Source: Boswellia sacra (taxonomy: Eukaryota; Streptophyta; Magnoliopsida; Sapindales; Burseraceae). From it: a stretch of 64,000 nucleotides of DNA. The notes below the pieces were generated by a model. That model saw only the letters and a list, made by a program, of their open reading frames with translations, was not told the origin of the DNA and ran no database searches. Both the position numbers and the translations under genes were made by a program. The DNA is taken from assembly GCA_013180625.2 (NCBI GenBank), contig SNVD02001360.1:86423-150422 (forward strand). The letters are read 5' to 3'. How positions within the stretch are numbered: position 1 is the first letter of the stretch; every line of letters starts with the position of its first letter. This document shows, in pieces, positions 37,843 to 49,820 of the stretch.

Positions 37843-39829
37843 TTATAAAAATCGTAGAAATACCTGTAAAACAGTACTTAATAACCTCGCTTGATTAGGT
37901 ACCGTGTCGGTGATAAACAACAACACTGGGGACATTTTTTTTTGAAAGATAAGCTCAAATCGCATCTTGCCCAGTGCTTTAGATCCCTGCAGGTAGTCAT
38001 AGAATATATCTAGCAAACTAAATTGTTTCATTTTAACATAAATAGTTGAGAATTAACACATATACGTACCTTCTTAACTCCAAGAGCGCTTTGGACAGTT
38101 TCATCGTTCGACCAATTGTATGAGTAATAATAATTTATAAAACTAAAAAAGAGCAAACTTATATGGGTTAATATGATTAATTAAGTATTTGCATTTTCTA
38201 TGTCGGAAGTAAGTGTACTCCTTTTTAATTGGTTCGTTTAGCTTTTAATCTAATTAATCCAACCTTAATCAAGTATTTGTGATTCTATATCATTACCCGA
38301 TACTGGAGTCTCGATCGGATGTTGAATTGGTGAAAGTAGATGTTAGGTGTGCAACTAAAGTCCCACATTGGCTAGAAGTGGAGATAAATTGGCGAAAGTA
38401 GATGTTAGGTACGCAACCAAATTCCCATATTGACTAAAAGTGGGGAGAATCATCGATATACAAGTATAAATAATATCTCTATTGGTATAACGGGGTAGAG
38501 TCCAAAAGCAAATCTATGAGGGCTTAGGCCCAAAATAGACAATATCAATGTCAATGTAGAGTTTTGTGTGATACATAGTCCCAACAAATATATTAAAGCG
38601 AGACTTCGGTGTCCAATGTGATGAGTCCCTAGTTCCACACAAGAAGGGTCGATGTTGCTACCTCCACCAAGAGAATCTTCTTCGAGGGCGGGTATTGTTG
38701 AGTCTCATATTAGATGGTTGAAGTCTTGTTGAGGGGGGTCTTGAGACATAGGGGATTGTTGAGTCTCACATTGGATGGTTACAGGGGGTCTGGAGGTATA
38801 TAAAGAGATTGGTCACTCCACCTAACAGGTTAGCCTTTTAGGTTAGATACTTGGAGCCTTTACAAGTGGTATCAAAGCTATGCCCTATACCTATAGTCAT
38901 GTAGAAGAAATTCTTAGAATGTGGAATGAAGGTTAAGCTTTCGATTGGATCTGTGATTGAGCTCTATTGGACAGGCGGTGTGCTTCAAATGCTTCATGGA
39001 CGTGTCATAACCCCAACATAATAAAAAAGAGTTGACTTGGACTGCTTTTTGGGTTGGACACCTAGAACCTCCACAAGTGATATCAGAGCCATGCCCTAGA
39101 CTGTCCTGTAGAAGAAATCTTAGAATAATGAACAAAGGTTAAACTCAATTGGATCCGTACTTGAGCTCTATGGACAGGTAGTATGCTTTGGATGCTACAT
39201 AGACGTATCCTGACCGCAACACGATGAAGAGGAGTTGACTTGGACTGTGCAAGCTCTCAAGATAGGCAGGAGTAGACGGATGATCGTTTTGAGGGGAGGT
39301 CAGGACAATGCGGAATGGTGTGGTCCTTTGTTTGAGGAGAGGATTGTTAGGTGTGCGACTAAAGTCCAACATTAACTAGAAGTGGGGAGGATCATATATT
39401 TATAAGTATGGACAAATATCTCCATTAATATTAGACATTTTGGGTAGTGTTCAAAAACAAATTCATGAGAGCTTAGACTTAAAGTAGACAATATCATATG
39501 AATGTGGGGATATAAACTGAGAAGTCTTCTTCCATGAGGAGGCTGCGGTTCCGTTTCAAAAGGTCTGGTTTGCAGATGCATAATGACATGAAGGCTCCAA
39601 TATGTTGGCCAAAACTGATTTTTCCGTGCACTACAAATTCAAATTAATGGCAATTATTCAATCGTAACTTGCTATTAATGATGTAAGATTTTTATTGATT
39701 AAAAGTCATGACAATATATATCACGTGTTGTTCTACGCACCGCTGTGATATTTTCAAAATCGGCTATACATAAACCATTGCTTGGATCCACATCTACATT
39801 CACCCTTGGAATTTCTTTTGGCAGACTGA
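37843..39829 (-). pseudogene. Reverse-strand serine carboxypeptidase-like pseudogene, several exons
   Basis: Minus-strand exon relics in correct order. 39829-39743 matches exon 8 (SAKRN then, after a frameshift, NVDVDPSNGLCIADFENITA). About 38125-38070 matches exon 10 (YNWSNDETVQSALGVKK with donor GTACGT). About 37990-37862 matches exon 11 (WARC..LSLSF ... RGY-stop-VLFYS, frameshifted with an A-run). Exon 9 and both ends are missing; TRIM-like LTR repeats occupy 38341-39496 between the relics. Clearly dead. Confidence 0.8.
38341..39496. mobile_element. Short LTR retrotransposon (TRIM-like) composite
   Basis: Two LTR-like copies start TGTTAGGT and end in 'gacaatatca' (38403-38547 and 39345-39496); a third partial start lies at 38341. 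A purine-rich 'gaggagaggat' directly precedes the 39345 copy, as a polypurine tract should. A second LTR type, TGTTGAGTCTCA, starts at 38697 and 38757. Primer-site-like 'ggtatcaaagc' (38867) and 'gatatcagagcc' (39077), resembling initiator-Met tRNA sites, follow. No protein-coding capacity. It looks like nested or recombined TRIM elements in the pseudogene. Confidence 0.65.
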
Positions 39830-40869
39830 AAACAATAAAATAAAAGCACTAAGGTAATATTTTTGTAGAGCATTTAAATGAAACACTGACGTAGAATTAA
39901 TGGTGTGTCGGTTTATAATGTAATTTTTTAAGCAATTAATGTGGGTTCATATATATATATATAATGTAAAAGCAGAGTCATTTTCTATCAAATTTTATAG
40001 ATACATGTGAACAAACATTTGCCTGTGAGAAAGAAAGAAACCAAGAGACAGTTTTGAAGTATAAAGTTTTTGAATTTAAGAAATATTAATTAAGGCAATC
40101 AGAAAAATCGTTAAAAAGCATGGATTTTAATTAAGAGAACTACAGATTTTTTACCTTAGTTAGGAATAAATGATAAGATAAATGGGGAGTATAGTCTTTT
40201 TATTTTTAGAAAATAATTATCAAAAAGAACAATTTAATAAAATTAGATATTGACAAAAGAATTTTAAAAAAATAGATTGAAAAATTTAAAATCCGATAAG
40301 GAAAATTTTCTCACTAGTCCTTCAATTAAGAGGTCTACCATTTGTATCACAAACAAAAATGTACTAAATGACTATCTATTAATTATACAAAATTTAGAAA
40401 TATGATGAAACTTCGAAAAAAAAATGGTAAAGAATTCACATCGTAAATTTCAAGGATGATGAGTGTCTTTTGGTAAGCAAACTGAACTCTTGAATTTGTG
40501 TCTTTGTTTTCATTTGTAACTGTGTTGTCCAAAACATATCCCTATATTCGTCATAAATTAAAATAATTTTCAGGATATATAAAAATTAAATTTTAGGCAT
40601 CTAGCTAGGAACTTAGACTTGATAGATATAAATGGAATTCAATTAACTGAATTCTGATGTACTTTGAGATTCGTTCATGGCTCATATCCAGTATCACAAC
40701 TATAAAATTAAGAAGAATCACAGAAATAAAAAGAAAAAGGAACAATTTAACGAGAATAGAAGTTGAGATTGATAAGTAAACGAAGTGTTCTTATTAACTT
40801 ATCAATCACATGGAGAGTAAATTAACGAAGGAACATAAGAGAGTCAAAGTTTTTAGCACATTAAATTAC

Positions 40870-40949
40870 AGTCGGATATTTTTCTGAACTACCATTGGAC
40901 CAATTTTGCAGTCGAATATTTTTCTAAACTACCATTGGACCAATTTTGC
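40870..40949. repeat. Tandem duplication, 2 x 40 bp
   Basis: Two copies of 'agtcg.atatttttct.aact ... ccaattttgc' with two differences. Confidence 0.9.
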
Positions 40950-41116
40950 CCAAGTACGAATCTCCAACAATATGGAGTGGATTATTAAGAAAGTTGAGAT
41001 GAGCTATAAGCCACTGCGAGACAACTTAAGTTACTCAACAAGTGATAATTTTTTATATTTAAAAATTTAACAATGATTCTATACCGTCTATCCATTATAA
41101 TCTTACTTACAGCAAT

Positions 41117-41390
41117 GCCAAATTTATAACCTACGTATAACCCAAACTCTACAATCTGATATCACAACCTACGTAATAAAATCCTATTAGAGATGTAACT
41201 TATCTTATTCACTTACATATAATTCAAACTCTACAACCTGATATGGTAGTCTACTTTCAAAATCCTATTAGACATATAACTTCACTAATTTATTTTTATT
41301 TTCCTCCTCCTATGCATTTTTGCCTTACCACATCAAGTTATAGAGTTTGAGTTGTATATAGGTTGTAAGTCTAGTACTATTGACCTACTT
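41117..41390. mobile_element. MITE-like repeat with direct and inverted copies of one segment
   Basis: 41124-41199 and 41210-41285 are direct copies ('..aactctacaa.ctgatat ... aatcctattaga.at.taac'). 41339-41385 carries the inverse ('gttatagagtttgagttgta'). The same segment occurs near 57-135. Non-coding. Confidence 0.65.
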
Positions 41391-41485
41391 GTAAGTGTCA
41401 TTTATTAATTAAGTTGAATTATCTTTTAGATCTAGTTAACTCAACTCCTTAATAAATAGGTTGATTAAGATAATTAATAGTTAAA

Positions 41486-41640
41486 AATTTAATTTATAAT
41501 TGTTGTAATGGCTCAAAATTTTTAATTTATGACTGTTGTAGCGGCTTAAAATTTAATCTATAACAGTTGTAACAACTCAAAATTTATTTAATCTATAACA
41601 GTTGTAACAACTCAAAATTTAATTTGTAACTGTGCATTAA
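41486..41640. promoter_or_regulatory. Tandem MYB-site-like repeats upstream of the carboxypeptidase-like gene
   Basis: Four imperfect ~32-bp units of 'aatctataacagttgtaaca' + 'actcaaaattt', 260-415 bp before the start codon at 41903. Two units contain TAACAGTTGTAAC, and the core fits the MYB recognition CNGTTR. Repeated MYB cores in a promoter suggest MYB control, but this is inference from motif shape only. Confidence 0.5.
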
Positions 41641-43149
41641 TGACTTGTTAATCTATAAGTTACAAAATTAAATTTATAACAGCTCATTAATCCATAAGTT
41701 ACAAATTAAATTAAATTTGTAACAGATTTAAATTTCATCAATTTTTCATTCACCATGAATCATTAGGAGCATATCATTTGGAAGAGCCCTTCTTCCAACA
41801 AAACCCAGTTGCATGCCATATTTAAACGTTATAAATTCTTACTTAGCGTTGATCTTTAAGCAATTTTGTTTCTGGATCTCCAATTTCTAGAGTGATTAGA
41901 TAATGCTGCTGCCAGCACTTTTTTCACTTCTTTTATCGGGCAGTACTGCTCTTTCGGCTTCCATTGTCAAGAACTTACCGGGATTTCCTGGTGATCTTCC
42001 TTTCAAACTTGAAACAGGGTAATTAATGAAGCCTTATTTTCGCAATTTCTTTCAACTTCTTTCATATTTTATTGATTTGTGCACCTCGATAACATTATGT
42101 AACCTCCGTGATCGATGATGCTCAGGTATATTGGAGTGGGTGACCTGGATAGTGTGCAGCTATTCTATTACTTCATTGAGTCTGAGCGAAGCCCTGAACA
42201 TGATCCTCTTTTCCTGTGGCTTACAGGAGGTCCCGGCTGTTCTGCTTTCTCTGGCATTGCATATGACATTGGTATTTAATCTCTCATCACCCTTAACTTC
42301 CTTTTCTCAGGAAAATTAAATACACTATACAGGAAGATGTTGAAGACAAGCCCTATCCAAACCACATATCACCTTATTCTTTTTCTTTAAATGTAATTGA
42401 TTCTAATTATAAACTCTCAACAAGTTGCTTTGTTTTTGTTCATTGGTGTAACTTTAACAATTTACACAACTCATTACAAGAGATAGGCTTGCTGCTGCAG
42501 AAACACTTTTCTTATTGACCTTTATTCTTCATATTTTAGTTATTGATGTTTATAAATGAAAGAGAAATCTTTTTTTATTTTATTTTATCATTTTTGTAGG
42601 CCCATTAACTTTTGACTATGGGAATTCAAGTGGAAACAAGCCGCAATTTACTTTGAATAAATACTCATGGACAAAGGTATGTATTGACGATGTAATAAAT
42701 TGAATAAATACTCATAGACAACGGCTAATTTGTATTGATAATCAGTCCCAAGTTGCTATGCATAATTTGTTGGGTGAAATATAAAATACGTTGATTTGTC
42801 CAATGTAACTGATGAAAATACTTGCTCTCAGGTTGCGAATATTATATTTTTGGATCAACCTGCGGGAACGGGGTTCTCATATGCAGAAAATCCAACAAGT
42901 TACCATGTGGATGATACAATATCAGCAGCAGATACCTACACTTTCCTAAGGAAGGTAAGACAGAATTTTAATAATCATAGTAGAATATTGGATATCATTT
43001 GAGGAAAAATGAAATCCCAATTTACCAGAATTGATTTGACAGAATTTAAGAGGACTTGTAACAACAAAGCTGGTTTCAACTTCCAATAGACAGAGTTCTT
43101 AAATATAAAAGTCACTCGGGGCCTTGGTGTGAAACAGCATAAAAGGAAC

Positions 43150-44998
43150 GGTAGTTCTATTCAAACCCCATTTTTTAACTCTTCGTACCCTATTTCTAAG
43201 TTTATCCCATTAAAAACTATGATTTGATATTGTTTTCTCGTTAAATCCCATTTAATTCCCAAATTATTCTTTTTCACTTCCAACGAATTAACCTTATTTA
43301 TATCTAATTTAACTTTTCATTTCCAATACTATGTATTTAGCTTGAAAAAGATTAGTTTAGCATTGTTTGGTTTCACAATTAATTTTTAATTTGATCAAAT
43401 CTATTAGAACTCTGACTTGAATATTTATTCTTTGTATATAATTAAATTGGGTCTTTTTTTTTTTTTTTACACTTTTCTCTATTTTCTTCTTATATTTCCT
43501 GTTGAAGATGCTGACGATTTTAGAGTAGAAAATAATCAAGGAAGGCAAAGAAACTTCTACCTAGAAAGGACGTCGCATGGTTTAAATGAATTTTTTTTTT
43601 GGTATGGTTTTGTTATGGGTTTCTTGCTCTTGTTTTCCTGATATATTTTTAAATTGATGTGTTTCTTGCTTCTGGAGCCTTACGTACTAAAAGATAGATT
43701 TGGAGATAAAAGAAATAAACAATAAATAAAAATTCTAAATAAATCTTATTTATTCATCCTTACATATTCCTATCATGACTAGGGGTGTGCATGGTATCCC
43801 CAACTGCCCAAACCCGACATACCTGCCATGGTGTGATGGAGGTAGGGTAGGGTATAAGAAAAGAAAGGGTGTGGTATAGTAAAAATTTTGAAAACCTCCC
43901 ATGATATGGTATGGTAGTGGGTATTTTTAAAAAAACCCAAAAATACCATATCATTTCATGTCTCTTTTTAAAAATTAAAAATTATGCCACGTGTAATGAT
44001 ATAATTGGTTATGTATAATATATATGTATGTGTTATACACCTTAAAAGAGTACATAATAAAAATGTTAGCAATTTTAAATCCCTAACAATAGAAAGTTCG
44101 AGGTAATTTTAATAATAATATTCATTTCTAACTTTCTTTTGTCATTCTTTTTAAATTTTAACATATTTATTATCTTTTTAAGTAAATTATAGTTTCTTTT
44201 TTCTTTTTTCTAAAATTTGTACTATATTGGAAGTTGAAACTTTGTAAGACTTAAAGGTTTGACTTCAAGGTTGGAACTTTGTGGAAGGATTTGGATATGT
44301 AGTTACTTATTATTTGTGTTGTTATGAATATTTAATTGCTTGAATATTTGTGTTGTTATATAATATTTAGTTACTTATATTTTTATGTTGTTATAGATAT
44401 GTTGTTACTTAATTATTTGTGTTGTTATGAAATATGAAATAAATTTAGTACAAAATTTATGAATCATAATATTATACAATGCCAAAATAAGAACTCAAAA
44501 TATCAAAATCTAGGAAAAAAAGCTTTAAAAAGCTTTAAAATCATTAAAAAAATCATGGTAAAACATTATCTAAATTTTGATCCATTTGATCAATCATCCG
44601 AAAATACTCTACCATACCCGCCTCTACCCTACCATTCGGGGATGTGGTATGTTATTGTATTCAAGAATGGTATGGTATAGTATAGTATAAAAATTTAAAA
44701 CCCAACCTATGGAGGCTAGGGGATGACGTGGCGATACCATACCCTACCATACCCATGTACACATCTAATCATGACACAAATTCTTTGTATATGATTTCAA
44801 GAATAATATGAAATTATCAATTGAGGGATGAATATATTTTCAGAAATATAATTTTCATATTCAAGATTTTGAAGTTATAAAACAAATTGGGAATTAAATG
44901 TACAAGAGAATTTAGTGTTTATAATAACTCATTTTAATATTTTATTTAAAGAGATTTAAATGGGGATAAAGGTAACAGAATATAGGGGCTGAATAGAA
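43150..44998. mobile_element. Transposon-like insertion in intron 4 of the SCPL gene
   Basis: Ends are inverted: left 'tagttctattcaaacccc', right end reversed 'tagttctattcagcccct'. The left part (43200-43640) is homologous to the inverted copy at 49021-49820 ('tttgatatt..tttctc.ttaaa', 'VENNQGRQRNFY' versus 'IENNRGKQRNFY' when translated). A hAT-type element (43780-44767) is nested inside. Target duplication not clear. It enlarges intron 4 to about 2.3 kb. Confidence 0.65.
43780..44767. mobile_element. hAT-type element with 8-bp target duplication, nested
   Basis: Flanked by ATCATGAC at 43772-43779 and 44768-44775. Left end 'taggggtgtgcatggtat', right end reversed 'tagatgtgtacatgggtatg'. Subterminal regions are rich in 'ccataccctacc'/'ggtatggtat' motifs, typical of hAT subterminal repeats. 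The inside is AT-rich with no transposase. Confidence 0.85.
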
Positions 44999-47106
44999 CT
45001 AGTCTAAAAGGTATTAGACCTTTTCAAAAGGACCTATAATTCTGTGTCAAGCCCAATGCCGGGCCTAAGGAAACAGCCGGAGTCCAGCCTATGACACATT
45101 GGCTTTGTACGTTTAAATGAATGTCATGTCTATTGAGTTACTTGATTTATGATAAAATTTTGATGCTTACTATATTGCTGTGGTTATGATTTAAATTGTA
45201 CACTCATGATTAAGTAAATTTTGGGATTTGTGATGCAGTGGCTTGTGGTTCACCCTCAGTTTCAATTCAATCCACTCTATATCACTGGTGATTCTTATGC
45301 CGGTAGAATTGTTCCCATAGTTGTTGAGGAAATAGCCAAAGGTAACATGTGATTTGCCTGGAAAAACCACACCCTTTATAATTCAAGATATATGAAGACT
45401 AATCTTTAATTTGCTTTTTGTTGTCTTGTAGGCCTTGAAGTTGGACGTGACCCACCAATGAATATCAAAGTATATGATTCCAACAATATAGTTTGTGAAT
45501 TTTTACTCATATATACTTCATAATATAAACATTATAAAAAAGAAAATTGATAATAATATATCTTGATATTATACTCAGGGATACGTGCTTGGCAACCCAG
45601 TTACAGACATTCACAAAGATTTGAATTCGAGAATCCCATTTTCTCATCGGAAGGGACTTATATCAGATGAACTCTATGAGGTGAGTTCTGCTTCTTCATA
45701 TCATTATATTGAGAAATGAGTACTCTTGCAATCCCAAATTTAAAAAGCTATTTGCTTTTTTTTTTTTTTTATAGTCAGCTAAAAGAAATTGCAACGAAAG
45801 TTATCTTGATGGAGATCCAAATAACACTCTCTGTAAAAAGGATAATGAACGTATAGTTGAGGTAATTAAATGCAGACTCAAATATATTCGTTACATTATG
45901 GTAGTATCTTTTGAACTCTAAATATCAAAGGCATCAAGTTAATTTAAGTATTTGTTGGGTGAATACTTTAGTGCATAGGAAAATTACACATGGGACAAAT
46001 ATTGGAACCTGAATGTACTCAAATTTCACCAAAACCAAGGACATTAAAGTGGGATACGAGAACCCTCATGGAGAACTCGGAGGACTTTTTCCTTTCAACA
46101 CGTGAACCTCCTCCTGAACCACGGTGTCGGGTAAATCTCTTTTCGTTAATATTTCAGGAGATGTTAATAATCAAAATGATAGTAAGGCCAGGCAACTATC
46201 TGAAAATAAATTCAGGAAATAATGCATATATATAACTAACTAGCTGCTCACCGGTTTCTTTTTGTTAGGACTATAACTATATTTTATCTCACATATGGGC
46301 AAATGATAAAACTGTCCAAGAGGCTCTTCTCATTCGAGAGGTGTGTAAATTCAACAGCTAATTAATTCACTAATCTAATAAAATATTATATACTTCGGTT
46401 TCAAATACGCAAGTAATAAGCTTACAATGTTGAAATGACAATCAGGGGACCATAACGAAATGGGTAAGATGAAATAAAACTTTAAATTACACGGAAAATG
46501 TTTTATCTACGGTTGCTTATCATCAAGACCATATGAAAAGAGGATACCGCGCCCTTGTTTACAGGTATAACAATATTATTGAAATTGTATTTTATTTTAA
46601 TTTTGAATCTTTACTAAAAATAAGCGTTAATTTATTTTTTATGAACAGTGGTGATCAGGATATGATCATCCCATATTTGGGTACACTTGCGTGGATAAAA
46701 TCTTTAAATATGACAATTGCCTACGATTGGGAGCCATGGTTTGTCGATGACCAAGTTGCAGGGTTAGCTGTTTAAAATTTAAGCAAAATAATGCATCTTA
46801 ATTACTTTTCTTAGTACGAGTAATTAATTTGTTAAGTTAATATGTTGATCGACATCTTAAATTATGCTATTGTTTTTTAGGTACACAGTCCAGTATTACG
46901 AGGATGTAGCCCGTTCCCGTTTAACATTCGCGACTGTAAAGGCAAGAATAGTTTTGATCTTAAAATTTCTCTCCAATATATATTGATAAATACACAATTA
47001 GGTAATTAATAATATGATTTTGGCGTGTATTGCAGGGAGCTGGTCACACAGCACCAGAGTACAAGCCTAAGGAATGTCTTGCTATGATCAGTCGGTGGTT
47101 GGCATT

Positions 47107-47578
47107 AGTGGCGTAGCCAGGATATTGAATTAGTGGGGGCAGGCTTTGATCAATCATAAAATAAAATAACCCGTTTTCTTTTTTTTTTTTAATTTGTTAG
47201 ATCCTAAAGGAAAAAACAAAAGTTGCATTCCAAAAGCTTGTAATTTGAATTCACCCTTTTTATTTCACATTTTTGCTTGGTGGAATTGAGATACAACAGA
47301 GTGTAAAGAGTTAGAAGAACTTTGACAATTGAAGGTTGAGAAATGAAGTGACGGCGTAATTTACATTGTAAAAGAAGTGTAACAGTTATTAATTTGCTTT
47401 TGATTAGTGGTAAAATAAAATTTGTAAGTTTTAGGTGGGTCTATTAAAGCAAAATTGACTCACGTACGGGCAATAAAGTAAAGGACAAAATCTATACTAA
47501 TTAAACTCATAAAGTGAATTACGTGGACTCTCTTAATCCAGTGACGGCAATTGCCCCTATGTGGCGTCAGCCACCACT
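47107..47578. mobile_element. hAT-like MITE at the 3' end of the SCPL gene
   Basis: Left end 'agtggcgtagccaggat', right end reversed 'agtggtggctgacgccac'. It begins within the last exon; the TAG at 47114-47116 is part of its left end. Flanks ('ttggcatt' and 'agttgccgcatt') are only loosely alike, so the duplication is eroded. Related to the element at 10609-11159. Confidence 0.65.
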
Positions 47579-47879
47579 AGTTGCCGCATTATCATCTAGG
47601 ATATTATCATTTTATTCTTTGAGATTAAGTAAAAATATAAATTTTTCTTTATAATATTTAAAATATAAATTATTCTCTGATTTTTTGAATTTTGACGTTA
47701 AGTTAAATAGAATAGGAGTATTATTAAAAATAAAACTCTTATGTAAATTATTTTTAGAATATAAATAACTGTTACTATAACAAAATTATTAAAATCATTA
47801 CAATTTACTCTTATATAAATTAATTTACTTTATAATATAAAATTTTTAGTTTCATAAAATATATGTTGTAATAAGGTAA

Positions 47880-48088
47880 AAATTATATCATTAAATGAGC
47901 TTGCATGTTAATGATTGACAAGATATATTTAACTATTTGTATCATTAAACTGGTTGGCGTGTTGAATACTCTCAACATGAATTCGACCCATTTATTTATC
48001 GTGTGTCTTGTTTACATCGTATTCTTATCATGTTCGCGTCGTATTCGTGTCATGTTCGGCTGTCATGATTCAAATTGACACCCCTAGA
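47880..48088. mobile_element. Inverted copy of the 'CACGAAC' repeat
   Basis: 'gttggcgtgttgaatact' and 'gtgtcatgttcgg', ending 'caaattgacacccctag' (reversed: CTAGGGGTGTCAATTTG, a hAT-like end). It matches 9890-10370 in reverse orientation. Confidence 0.65.
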
Positions 48089-48867
48089 CAACGACAGTGT
48101 GGGGGAAAGATCTGGTGAAGCACTGGGGAGAGGTGGTACAGATTGTTGGTAGATGGGAGACAGAGAAGGAGACGGACGAAAAAAAAAGGTAAAGGTGTTT
48201 AGGTGATTTTAAAAAAGTGAGGGAAGATGTTTGTATTTATATAATGACATTTTGGTCGAAAAACATATATTATCCTCTCTCTCATTTTTTTTCACTTAAT
48301 TTAATGTCGAAATTCAAAAATAAGAGTATAATTTGCAATTTCAAAATGTGCAGGGGATATTTGTATTTTTGCTTAATCTCAGAGGGTAAATTGTTAATAT
48401 CAAATTACTGAATGAACATAAGGTTATTTTAGTACAATTGTGAAAAAATTTTCTCTCTCCTACTTTTCCGTTTAATTTAACGTCAGAATTCAAAAATCAT
48501 GGGGCAATTTGTAATTTCAAATCTTACAAATGAGGAATTTGTTTATTCGCTTAACCTCGAAAGGAAAATTGTAATATCCCTATCATCTATAATACATGGT
48601 CTTGCCCTACATTGAAAATTTATGGAGAAATATGCAAATGGTTCTCTAATTAATGCTATGTAAGTTACTCCCGCTTATGTGTTTTGAGATTACATTGTTA
48701 TTAATTTGACAGTTTTAAGAAAAGTTACGATGAAGTATGATTCAATAGCGAAGCACCCGAGCTATTGCTAACTACATTGAAAGATACACATGCCGGATGA
48801 AATGGTTGTTGCTATCCACACTAATAACTAAATCAAATAGATAAACTCTTCTCTTCATTTCAGATGG

Positions 48868-49022
48868 ATCTTTGTACACCAGGGCAGTTTTTCTGGCTGG
48901 GCCTTTCGATGGACTAAGCCTAAGCAGCCTAACTACTAACCGAAAATATTATCTAAACCCTAATAGTTATGATCCAAATAAAACCCATCTTAAAGATAAA
49001 TTTCGAATAATAAAATCTAAAG
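48868..49022. repeat. Dispersed repeat, direct copy of 26672-26830
   Basis: See the entry at 26672. Directly followed by the inverted transposon copy at 49021. Confidence 0.7.
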
Positions 49023-49820
49023 TAGATCTTTTTAGCCCCCACTTTTAAACTCGTTAACCCTTGCCACTTTTATCTTTAAATTTTCTTGACAATTTTATCA
49101 TCAAATAAAATTATTAAAATAAAATTCCTAAGTGCACGTAAATTTTCTATATATACAAAACACTAAATTCTCTCATATATTTTGTTCCTAATTTGTTTTA
49201 TAAGATAAATATGAGGATGAATAAGTAAAGTTTAAATTAAAGATTTTTTTTTAATTACCAGACGTGTGATTTTTAAATATAGTGATTCTCTCCAATTGCC
49301 TTCCAAAACAAGAAGAAATCATAATTGAAAAATATAGCATAAGGTATATATGCAAGAAAGCCACTACCGAAAAAAAAAACACTTAAAATCAAGTGAACTG
49401 CTTGCTTAGTGCAGTAGAAGTTTCTTTGCTTTCCTCTGTTATTTTCAATTAAACTGTAAGAAGAAAGCAAATGAAAAAGCAACTAACCATTTGTAATTAT
49501 GTTCAAATAAATGTTAATATGAATAACATCCAGTAAGATTCCTTGCAAGCTCTTTATTTGAAAAAATTAATTGTAAACCAAACATCGGTAAACGAAGATA
49601 ATGGAAAATGAAGATGAATTATTATTATATTATTTCTAAAAGAAAATATCAAAGTAGAAATAAGAAGTTAAATTGGAAGTGAATAAGGATTATTTGGAAA
49701 TTTAATGGAGTTTATTGAGAAAGTAATATCAAATAATTTTTTTAATAGAGTGAACTTAAAAATGGGGTATCGATAGTTAAAAAGTAAGGATGAAATATAT
49801 CTACTCTAAAATCTGTCACA
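49021..49820. mobile_element. Inverted copy of the intron-4 transposon
   Basis: In reverse complement, 49740-49640 matches 43190-43310 (blocks 'atttgatatt', 'ttaaatttccaaa', 'cacttccaa') and 49440-49400 matches 43520-43560. This copy lacks the nested hAT element, so it shows the shorter structure. Translated fragments are similar, but no complete frame survives. Confidence 0.65.

Larger units (their letters stand above)
41903..47116 (+). pseudogene. Serine carboxypeptidase-like gene (14 exons) with a premature TGA
   Basis: Inferred exons: 41903-42018, 42126-42271, 42600-42676, 42832-42954, 45239-45341, 45432-45469, 45579-45680, 45775-45861, 45972-46130, 46269-46340, 46446-46564, 46649-46762, 46881-46941, 47036-47116; about 465 codons, normal for clade I SCPLs. 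All phases agree. A signal peptide (MLLPALFSLLLSGSTALS), oxyanion segment [12 protein letters not shown], Ser in ITGDSYAGR, Asp in SGDQDM and His in GAGHTAPEY are all kept. The lesion is an in-frame TGA at 46470-46472 in exon 11 (KWVR-stop-NKTLNY), where family members have Cys. It removes the catalytic Asp and His. Intron 13 is GC-AG (AAG|GCAAGA). The last codons (after RWLA) and the TAG lie in a transposon. The family contains vacuolar acyltransferases using glucose esters and peptidases. It could be an allele-specific null. Confidence 0.88.

Noticed and set aside
42131..42319. 62-codon frame at the SCPL second exon
   Set aside because: Wrong frame; the true exon 42126-42271 reads [16 protein letters not shown].
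46470..46472. In-frame TGA in place of Cys as a selenocysteine codon
   Set aside because: Land plants lack the selenocysteine insertion machinery; a nonsense mutation is the simple explanation.
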